Made by a program: the position numbers and the translations under genes. The notes under the pieces were generated by a model. It saw nothing but the letters and a program-made list of their open reading frames with translations. It made no database searches and was not told the DNA's origin. Below are positions 26,794 to 31,952 of a stretch of DNA of 31,952 nucleotides, piece by piece. Numbering within the stretch: position 1 is the first letter of the stretch; every line of letters starts with the position of its first letter. This DNA is from JBBIPZ01 sp037442505 [NCBI: Deltaproteobacteria bacterium] (GTDB lineage Bacteria; CALINM01): assembly GCA_037442505.1 (NCBI GenBank), contig JBBIPZ010000019.1, positions 13,147 through 45,098 of the forward strand, read 5' to 3'.

Positions 26794-26829
26794 AGCGGTT
26801 TAAGTGAACAACTTAAGCCGCTATTTTTT
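26794..26829. terminator. Strong terminator after the ATP synthase operon
   Basis: AGCGGTTTAAGT (26794-26805) pairs with ACTTAAGCCGCT (26811-26822), a 12-base stem with one wobble and a GAACA loop, followed by A and six T residues (26824-26829). It sits about 80 bases after atpC and overlaps the stop of the minus-strand gene that ends at 26821. It can also serve that gene, since the other side has a tttctt tail. Confidence 0.88.
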
Positions 26830-27375
26830 CTTGGTAATCTTCGTTTTGATTTTCACACCAGTTTCTGTTTCTTCAAAACTAAAATTTGCCTCAGCATTGT
26901 CGCCGTATTTTGATTTTATATTTTGCTCATACTTTTGAATATTTTGTTTAAAAACGTCAAGAGGAGGTGGTTCTTTCTTTTGTTTCATTAAAATGATAAC
27001 ATATTCGTCATAAAGTTTTTTGTAAACATCTTGTTCAGTTTCCTGAAGCTTTGTTATAAGCGGTTTTTTATAAATAGCTAACCTTCTGTAATCTTTGGGA
27101 TTTTTCCCCTCTTCAATTAGTTTAAGGATACGATTCCAGTATTCCTGATATGTTAAAAACCGTGCAGTAAGGTTTTTGTACCTGAAAACAAGCATTACAT
27201 TATTTATTTGATTTAGTTTTGAAGCATATTTTCTTATAATTTGTTGAATCTGATTTTTTAGAGAGAGTGGTTCAACATTTATGATACCAACAAAGAATTT
27301 TTCATAATCAACTTTAAGTTGTTCTATTTTTTTTTCTAATTCGTCTAAGTCTTGCTTGATTTCACTTTTAATCAT
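26821..27375 (-). CDS. Coiled-coil protein of unknown function (possible MXAN_5187 C-terminal-domain family)
   Basis: This 184-residue soluble protein is rich in Lys and Glu. It starts with a coiled coil (QDLDELEKKIEQLKVDYEKF) and continues helical, ending in a basic tail KTKITKKK. The pattern of FFVGI, ..EPLSLKNQI.., LTARFLTYQEYWNRIL and a Glu-Glu-Gly turn recalls the MXAN_5187 C-terminal-domain family of delta-proteobacteria; this is from memory and unproven. I chose the ATG at 27375; the alternative at 27426 adds a hydrophobic stretch and overlaps the divergent gene. Neither has a good ribosome site. Confidence 0.65.
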   Translation of the reverse strand: MIKSEIKQDLDELEKKIEQLKVDYEKFFVGIINVEPLSLKNQIQQIIRKYASKLNQINNVMLVFRYKNLTARFLTYQEYWNRILKLIEEGKNPKDYRRLAIYKKPLITKLQETEQDVYKKLYDEYVIILMKQKKEPPPLDVFKQNIQKYEQNIKSKYGDNAEANFSFEETETGVKIKTKITKKK

Positions 27376-27417
27376 GGTTAAAATTAAAACATAAAAGTAA
27401 AAAAAAGTAAATAAAAG

Positions 27418-28299
27418 ATGGAGCAAATCAAGATTTCATTTATTGGGGCTGGAAAGGTAGGAACTACATTAGCCTATCTTCTTAAAAATAAAGGTTACAA
27501 CGTAATTGGTGTAACAAGCAGAAATATAGCTTCCGCTGAGAGAGCAGCCACATTTATGGGCAACAATATTTCGTACTCAAATGACCTTTATGTTTTTATA
27601 GATGACTCAGACGTAGTGTTTATTACCACAAACGATGATGCAATAGGTAATGTTGCAAATAGCATTATCAAAAATTGTCAAATAAAAGCCGGGCAGATTT
27701 TTATTCATACAAGCGGCAGCCTATCCTCTTCAGTTCTAAAACCCTTAAAAGACAAAGGTGGTTTTATAGCTTCTATGCACCCATTACAAACGGTAGCAAA
27801 TCCTGAAGAAGGAATCAAAAATATTATGGGCAGTATTTTTGCAATTGAAGGGGACGAAACTGCATTACCAGTAATTACTGAAATTGCTAAAAAACTCGAT
27901 GGGGTACCATTCCAAATAACAGAAGATAAAAAACCCTTATATCATTTAGCTGCCGTTATTGCTTGCAACTACTTTGTAACGTTGCTAAATACCAGTCTTG
28001 ATATTTTCAAAATTATAAATATTGACGAAGATATTGGGCTAGAAGGACTATTAAAGCTTGTACATGGAACCATTAACAATGTTGAAAGATTAGGCACAAA
28101 AAATGCGTTAACCGGTCCTATTGCAAGAGGCGACATAGAAACAGTTAAAGGACATCTTAAGGCAATGAAAAATTTTGCTCCAGAGCTATTATTGCTTTAC
28201 AAGGTATTAGGTGATAGAACTATTGAAGTTGCCTTGGAAAAAGGAACTCTTAAATCAGATGATGCAAAAAAATTGAAAGACCTATTCAGCATAGTTTGA
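27418..28299 (+). CDS. Rossmann-fold/DUF2520 oxidoreductase-like protein
   Basis: This 293-residue cytoplasmic protein starts with a Rossmann nucleotide-binding motif IGAGKVGTTLAYLL (9-22) and continues as a 6-phosphogluconate/ketopantoate-reductase-like NAD(P) domain to about 165. A C-terminal helical DUF2520 domain follows (LYHLAAVIACNYFVTLLNTS... LTGPIARGDIETVKGHL). The family is widespread, and its substrate is not established. The gene is only 42 bases from the divergent unknown gene and has a poor ribosome site. The promoter of the ferritin-like gene begins inside its stop codon. Confidence 0.85.
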   Translation: MEQIKISFIGAGKVGTTLAYLLKNKGYNVIGVTSRNIASAERAATFMGNNISYSNDLYVFIDDSDVVFITTNDDAIGNVANSIIKNCQIKAGQIFIHTSGSLSSSVLKPLKDKGGFIASMHPLQTVANPEEGIKNIMGSIFAIEGDETALPVITEIAKKLDGVPFQITEDKKPLYHLAAVIACNYFVTLLNTSLDIFKIINIDEDIGLEGLLKLVHGTINNVERLGTKNALTGPIARGDIETVKGHLKAMKNFAPELLLLYKVLGDRTIEVALEKGTLKSDDAKKLKDLFSIV

Positions 28300-28324
28300 C
28301 ATGGCTAAAATTATAGGGTATCAT
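28296..28324 (+). promoter_or_regulatory. Promoter of the ferritin-like gene
   Basis: TTGACA (28296-28301), a 17-base spacer and TATCAT (28319-28324) form a strong sigma-70-like promoter starting at the stop codon of the preceding gene. Its hexamers and spacing equal those of the etfBA promoter. No Fur-box-like palindrome is evident around it. Confidence 0.6.
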
Positions 28325-28350
28325 CATAAAAACTGAATAAGGAGGATAAA

Positions 28351-28773
28351 ATGGCTAATGCAAAAGGAAATTTAAAGGAATTACTTAATGAAGCAATTGC
28401 AAGAGAGATTCAAGTATCGATCCAGTACATGTGGCAACATGTTCAGGCAATTGGAATGAAAGGTGAAGCGGTAAAAGGTACATTTAAAACATTTGCTATT
28501 ACAGAAATGAAGCATGCCGAAGCTATTGCTGAAAGGTTAGTGATGTTGGGTGGTGTTCCAACAACTAAACCAACCCCGATAACCATAGGTAAAAATGCAG
28601 ATGAGATGTTAAAGATCGACCTAAAAGCTGAACAGGAAGCGATAGAAATGTATAAAAACATCATCTCTATAGCACAGGCTGAAAGTGATTACACCACTGC
28701 AAATCTCTTTATAGGCATTCTTGCAGACGAAGAAGGACACGCAGCCCAGTTTGAAAGCTATTTAAGCAAATAA
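28351..28773 (+). CDS. Bacterioferritin-like ferritin family protein
   Basis: This 140-residue four-helix-bundle protein has a full set of diiron ligands: Glu19, Glu52 and His55 in TEMKHAEA, Glu94, then Glu127 and His130 in DEEGHAAQF. Met53 is at the position of the heme-binding Met52 of E. coli bacterioferritin, but it alone does not prove heme binding. It is shorter than bacterioferritin (158 residues) because the C-terminal fifth helix is missing. It may store iron or work as a small ferritin-like oxidase. A promoter and terminator flank it, so it is likely monocistronic. Confidence 0.85.
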   Translation: MANAKGNLKELLNEAIAREIQVSIQYMWQHVQAIGMKGEAVKGTFKTFAITEMKHAEAIAERLVMLGGVPTTKPTPITIGKNADEMLKIDLKAEQEAIEMYKNIISIAQAESDYTTANLFIGILADEEGHAAQFESYLSK

Positions 28774-28788
28774 TCTTTGTGTTTAAAC

Positions 28789-28823
28789 GGAGACATTCTG
28801 ATCAAAAATGTCTCCATTTATAA
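28789..28823 (+). terminator. Terminator after the ferritin-like gene
   Basis: GGAGACATT (28789-28797) pairs with AATGTCTCC (28807-28815), a perfect 9-base stem with a 9-base loop, followed by atttata. It lies between the ferritin-like gene and larE, so larE should need its own promoter or read-through; I could not see a convincing one. Confidence 0.65.
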
Positions 28824-28832
28824 AAATTCACA

Positions 28833-29633
28833 ATGAGCCTAACTGAGAAAAAGAAACAGTTAATAGCAGAGTTGTCAGCACTAAAACGTGTTATAGTGGC
28901 ATTTTCTGGTGGCGTAGATAGCACATTTTTGCTCAAAATGGCAAAAGATACCTTAGGCAAAGAAAATGTCATTGCAATTATTGCAGAGTCTTCAACATAT
29001 CCGGAAAAAGAAAAAAAAGAGGCTATCAATTTTTGTTTACAGGAGAACATCAACTATATTCTTATAAAAAGTGACGAGATGGAAGATGTTCGTTTTACCA
29101 AAAATGATGCTAACCGTTGTTACTATTGTAAAATTAGTCTTTATAAAGAAATTCGGAAGATTGCAGTACAAAAACATATTGAACATATCATAGAAGGAAC
29201 AAATTACGATGATTTATCCGATTACAGGCCGGGAAGAAAGGCAATCATAGAAATGGGAATAAAAAGTCCACTGTTGAATGCTAAACTGACAAAAAAAGAG
29301 ATTCGCACATTATCAAAAGAGTTAGGACTTAAAACCTATTCAAAGCCTGCAAAGGCATGTCTGGCATCAAGGGTGCCCTATGGAACTAAAATTACTCCTG
29401 AGATACTCAAAAAGATAGAAATGGCAGAAAACTACATAGAGACGTTTGGCGTATCACAGGTTAGAGTACGAACACACCAGAATATCGCAAGAATAGAGGT
29501 TTTACCAGAAGATTTTAATAAAATTTTAAGTAACAGAGACAAAATAGCTAATGAAATTAAGCAAATAGGTTTTAATTATGTTACATTAGACTTGTTTGGA
29601 TACAGGACAGGCAGTTTAAATGAGATACTCTAA
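28833..29633 (+). CDS. larE: ATP-dependent sacrificial sulfur transferase LarE
   Basis: LarE (266 residues) activates pyridinium-3,5-biscarboxylate mononucleotide with ATP and donates sulfur to make the nickel-pincer cofactor of lactate racemase-type enzymes. The PP-loop SGGVDS is at 25-30, followed by NRCYYCK near 94-100. Cys176 in KPAKACLASR sits exactly at the position of the sacrificial cysteine of Lactobacillus LarE. No larB or larC is in the window. The ATG at 28833 lacks a clear ribosome site. The end overlaps the next gene by 14 bases, suggesting joint expression. Confidence 0.9.
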   Translation: MSLTEKKKQLIAELSALKRVIVAFSGGVDSTFLLKMAKDTLGKENVIAIIAESSTYPEKEKKEAINFCLQENINYILIKSDEMEDVRFTKNDANRCYYCKISLYKEIRKIAVQKHIEHIIEGTNYDDLSDYRPGRKAIIEMGIKSPLLNAKLTKKEIRTLSKELGLKTYSKPAKACLASRVPYGTKITPEILKKIEMAENYIETFGVSQVRVRTHQNIARIEVLPEDFNKILSNRDKIANEIKQIGFNYVTLDLFGYRTGSLNEIL

Positions 29634-30480
29634 TATTGATACATTTATAATTGCTGGCAGCAGTGCCCATATAGTAAAAGATTTATGGGGCGAAATCGTT
29701 GATGAAGTGATCTGTCCAACACCGTTTGGAAATTCACACAGAATAAGATTGCATAAAGTTTCAGAAAAAATATTTGGTGTAATATATAGACATGGTGTAG
29801 AAGGGTATGACGTTACTGCTTCATTCGTAAATTATCGTGCAAATATTTATGCAGCAAAAAAAATGGGATGTAAGCGTATTTTTTCCTGGACAGGTCCAGG
29901 TGCGATATCCAGCGATTACGAAATTGGAGATATTGTTATACCACACGATATACTCGATTTTACCAAAAAAAGAGATTACACCTTTTTTGAAAAGAAAGGT
30001 TTGGGTTTTATCAGAATGAATCCATGCTTTTGCCCTACGATTAGAGAAAAACTGATTGATACTTGTAAAAACAACAATATAAAACATCATAAAAAAGGTG
30101 TCTACGTTTGCACAGAAGGACCAAGACTTGAAACTGCATCAGAAATTAAGATGTTTAAAATGCTTGGAGCAGATATGGTAGGTATGACCCTTGTTCCAGA
30201 GGTTTATCTTGCACGAGAATTAGAAATTTGTTACGGAGCTGTTTGTTATATAACAAACTATGCCGAATGTGAAACAATCAAATATAAAGAGGGAGAACTT
30301 TTCGAAGGCACTCTGCCAGAAGATAAGAAGTGTCTTGTTGACAAAGCTGTTAATTATTTCCCTAAGATGATGTTAGAAATGGTTCTTACAGAGGATAATA
30401 ATGATTGCCTATGTAAAAAATCGATGCTTAGATATAAAAAAGCTGGTAAAATCACCAATAACTTTGAAGACTGGATTTAG
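29620..30480 (+). CDS. MTAP-like nucleoside phosphorylase, possibly 6-oxopurine specific
   Basis: This 286-residue protein belongs to the purine nucleoside/methylthioadenosine phosphorylase family. It has RHG (57-59), NYRAN (71-75), TEGPRLETASE (165-175) and MVGMTLVPEV (186-195). Two features depart from classic MTAP. The N-terminal phosphate loop reads IIAGSSAH instead of GGTG-like. The base-specificity segment is TNYAE (212-216), where human MTAP has TDYD; Asn at that place is seen in 6-oxopurine phosphorylases. It may therefore cleave methylthioinosine or inosine rather than methylthioadenosine. About 45 extra C-terminal residues include a Cys pair. Exact substrate uncertain. Confidence 0.8.
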   Translation: MRYSNIDTFIIAGSSAHIVKDLWGEIVDEVICPTPFGNSHRIRLHKVSEKIFGVIYRHGVEGYDVTASFVNYRANIYAAKKMGCKRIFSWTGPGAISSDYEIGDIVIPHDILDFTKKRDYTFFEKKGLGFIRMNPCFCPTIREKLIDTCKNNNIKHHKKGVYVCTEGPRLETASEIKMFKMLGADMVGMTLVPEVYLARELEICYGAVCYITNYAECETIKYKEGELFEGTLPEDKKCLVDKAVNYFPKMMLEMVLTEDNNDCLCKKSMLRYKKAGKITNNFEDWI

Positions 30481-30488
30481 GAGGAAAC

Positions 30489-30767
30489 TTGAGGTTAAAT
30501 CCATATCAAATAAACAAGCTTATAAGCTTAATAACCTCGCAGTTAGAAGCTGCGAATTTTATTCAAACGAAAGATGAACCAGAGGTAAAAAAGGTTATCG
30601 AAATGATAATCGTCAATGATTTAAAGAGAGAAGAAGAGCTTGAAAAAGAGGCAGAGGCATTAATCAGGAAGCATACCGCAAACATTCATGCTAATGAATT
30701 GGACTACGAGCTGCTTATCAAAAGGGCAAAACAAGAATTAGCCAAAAAGAAAGGAATTAAGCTATGA
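30489..30767 (+). CDS. DUF507 family protein, first copy
   Basis: This 92-residue, highly charged, mostly helical protein has an NDLKREEELEKEAEALI stretch and ends AKQELAKKKGIKL, typical of DUF507, whose function is unknown. The start is a TTG placed by a strong taggagg ribosome site at 30477-30484. It lies eight bases after the MTAP-like gene and overlaps the next gene by four bases (ATGA). Tandem DUF507 genes occur in Deferribacterota and deltaproteobacteria, as far as I recall. Confidence 0.8.
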   Translation: MRLNPYQINKLISLITSQLEAANFIQTKDEPEVKKVIEMIIVNDLKREEELEKEAEALIRKHTANIHANELDYELLIKRAKQELAKKKGIKL

Positions 30768-31036
30768 GTTTATTCTCAGATGAAAGGGTGGAACAATTAG
30801 CTGAAAAGTTTTACAACGAATTACAGAAACGAAAGCTCCTCAAGCAAGATGTAAAATTGTTTATATTTAAAGCTGAGATAAAAAAGGCTTATATCAACTT
30901 CTATCGCCTCAATGAAAACATTGAAGCCATTGTAAAAAAACGTTTGGCAACAATGTTAAAGTCAGAAACAGAATCCACCCAGAAATACAAAGTGTTATAC
31001 GAAAAAAATTTTATAGAAGAGTGGAAAAAGCATTAA
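30764..31036 (+). CDS. DUF507 family protein, second copy
   Basis: This 90-residue helical protein has SLFSDERVEQLAEKFYNELQ at the N-terminus and a middle KLFIFKAEIKKAYINFYRL. It seems to be a diverged partner of the preceding DUF507 protein; the two could form a hetero-oligomer. The ATG overlaps the previous stop. Its stop codon lies inside the first copy of a 36-base direct repeat. Confidence 0.7.
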   Translation: MSLFSDERVEQLAEKFYNELQKRKLLKQDVKLFIFKAEIKKAYINFYRLNENIEAIVKKRLATMLKSETESTQKYKVLYEKNFIEEWKKH

Positions 31037-31137
31037 TACATTTATGTTAGATGAAAAAAAACTACAACAAAGACGGGAGGAAATACTTGATGAACACGAA
31101 TAGCATTAATACATTTATGTTAGATGAAGAAAAACTA
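31029..31137 (+). repeat. 36-base direct repeat flanking the start of the DUF2400 gene
   Basis: Bases 31029-31064 and 31102-31137 are identical at 35 of 36 positions (the one change is A to G); both contain cattaatacatttatgtt. The period is 73 bases, not a multiple of three. Copy one covers the stop of the second DUF507 gene; copy two encodes residues 5-16 of the DUF2400 protein in another frame. The unique stretch between them supplies the ribosome site gggagg. Confidence 0.9.
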
Positions 31138-31935
31138 TATTTATATTTAGAAAAACTGTATCAACAATATAGCAAGTCTTACAATAATGACCCTATAAAA
31201 TTTCCCCATCAATACAGAAATGAAATTGATATAGAAGTAGTGGGATTTATTGCTTCTGCCTTAGCTCACGGGAAGGTAGAGCTTTTTATGAATGTCGTAT
31301 CAAAAATTTTAGAAAGGATGGGAAACTCTCCCGCTGATTACCTGTTAAACTTTAATTTTGAAAGAGAAAAAGATAGGTTTGCTGGTGTTAATTATAGATA
31401 TAACAACGAAATGGACATTCTTATATTACTGTACTGCCTTTCCGAGACTATAAAGAAATGGAAAAGTTTAAAAAATCTATTTCTGTCAAGTTTTAAAGAA
31501 ACGCGAAACATTAAATTTGCTCTAACTCAATTTACTGACGAAATCAGAAGTTTCAAGGAAATTAGCCCTTATTATAACTTAAGCCCACGTTTTTACTATC
31601 TTATTCCTTCACCCAAAAAAGGCTCTGCATGTAAAAGACTGAACCTATTTTTAAGGTGGATGGTTAGAGATAAGGATATCGATTTTGGTATATGGAAAGA
31701 GGTTGGTAAAGAAAATCTTATAATACCGCTGGACACGCATGTTGCAAAAATTTCTCGTTGTCTTGGACTTTTAAAAAGAAGAAGCGAAAACTGGAAGGCA
31801 GCGGAAGAAATTACCGAAGGCTTACGAAGATTTGATCCTGATGATCCGATAAAATACGATTTTGCCCTCTGTCATATAGGGATAGATGGTATATGTAATG
31901 CCAGAAATTGTGAGAACTGTCAAATAATTACATAG
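31090..31935 (+). CDS. TIGR02757/DUF2400 family protein
   Basis: This 281-residue protein has the hallmarks FIASALAHGKVELFM near 53-67, FLRWMVRDKDIDFGIW (187-202), PLDTHVAKISRCLGL (213-227) and DDPIKYDFALCHIGIDGICN (251-270). PLDTHV recalls the DTHV of endonuclease III-type HhH glycosylases. Cys261, Cys269, Cys274 and Cys277 form a cluster-like pattern at the C-terminus. The molecular function is not established. I chose ATG 31090 because gggagg lies nine bases upstream (TTG at 31087 is also possible); an ATG at 31051 lacks such a site. The TAG stop coincides with the start of a dispersed-repeat-like sequence. Confidence 0.85.
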   Translation: MNTNSINTFMLDEEKLYLYLEKLYQQYSKSYNNDPIKFPHQYRNEIDIEVVGFIASALAHGKVELFMNVVSKILERMGNSPADYLLNFNFEREKDRFAGVNYRYNNEMDILILLYCLSETIKKWKSLKNLFLSSFKETRNIKFALTQFTDEIRSFKEISPYYNLSPRFYYLIPSPKKGSACKRLNLFLRWMVRDKDIDFGIWKEVGKENLIIPLDTHVAKISRCLGLLKRRSENWKAAEEITEGLRRFDPDDPIKYDFALCHIGIDGICNARNCENCQIIT

Positions 31936-31952
31936 GGGTCAGGTCTTGCAAT
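31935..31952. repeat. Edge of a probable dispersed/REP-associated element
   Basis: The window ends in ggggtcaggtcttgcaat. I recall GGGGTCAGGTCTTGCAA-type sequence at the margins of transposase genes (REP-associated Y1 transposases) in several bacteria. The element itself lies beyond the window, so this is only a hint. Confidence 0.4.

Noticed and set aside
31044-31103. 19-codon frame between the two copies of the 36-base repeat
   Set aside because: It has no ribosome site and seems a by-product of the duplication.

Overview
The window is an AT-rich stretch of a Gram-negative bacterial chromosome. Outer-membrane and lipoprotein cargo, anaerobic cobalamin synthesis, a multiheme cytochrome/porin pair, an F1 operon with split b and b' subunits and no a or c genes, and paired DUF507 genes together suggest an anaerobic respirer of the Deferribacterota type (Calditerrivibrio/Deferribacter-like). 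That placement is inference from gene content; no rRNA or marker tree is available here. No tRNA, rRNA, CRISPR array or intact insertion sequence was seen.

Region 1 (1-7430) is one tightly packed forward operon for the anaerobic cobalt-early branch of vitamin B12 synthesis and cobalt uptake: the tail of cbiB, then cbiA, cbiX (short form), cbiC, cbiM-N-Q-O (cobalt ECF/CbiMNQO importer), cbiD and a fused cbiE-cbiT. Most junctions overlap. The other corrin-ring genes (cbiL, F, G, H, J) must lie elsewhere.

Region 2 (about 7450-13281) is a probable four-gene operon: a lipid-anchored decaheme cytochrome of the DmsE/MtrA type, an MtrB/PioB-like outer-membrane beta-barrel, a lone periplasmic binding protein and a methyl-accepting chemotaxis protein. 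The layout suggests an extracellular electron-transfer conduit whose substrate or activity is sensed by a dedicated chemoreceptor. I regard this as the most interesting system in the window.

Region 3 (13371-16392) is a glutamate/aspartate-type amino-acid ABC importer (ATPase, binding protein, two permeases), with a strong hairpin between the binding-protein gene and the permeases. A convergent MerR-family regulator (16398-16799, minus) is divergent from etfB-etfA (16952-18661). The space between them holds face-to-face promoters and a 20-bp operator-like dyad over the etf -35 box.

Region 4 (18664-20936) has a bidirectional terminator, then a minus-strand pair (SPOR-NlpC/P60 lipoprotein, radical SAM protein) and a 360-base intergenic region. 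That region carries a REP-like hairpin, an 18-bp perfect palindrome and the ATP synthase promoter.

Region 5 (20937-26822) is the ATP synthase operon b', b, delta, alpha, gamma, beta, epsilon, closed by a strong terminator. Region 6 (26821-31952) has a minus-strand coiled-coil protein of unknown function, a Rossmann/DUF2520 protein, a ferritin-like protein with its own promoter and terminator, then a forward cluster larE, an MTAP-like phosphorylase, two DUF507 proteins and a DUF2400 (TIGR02757) protein. The last gene follows a 36-bp direct repeat and ends in what looks like the edge of a dispersed repeat.
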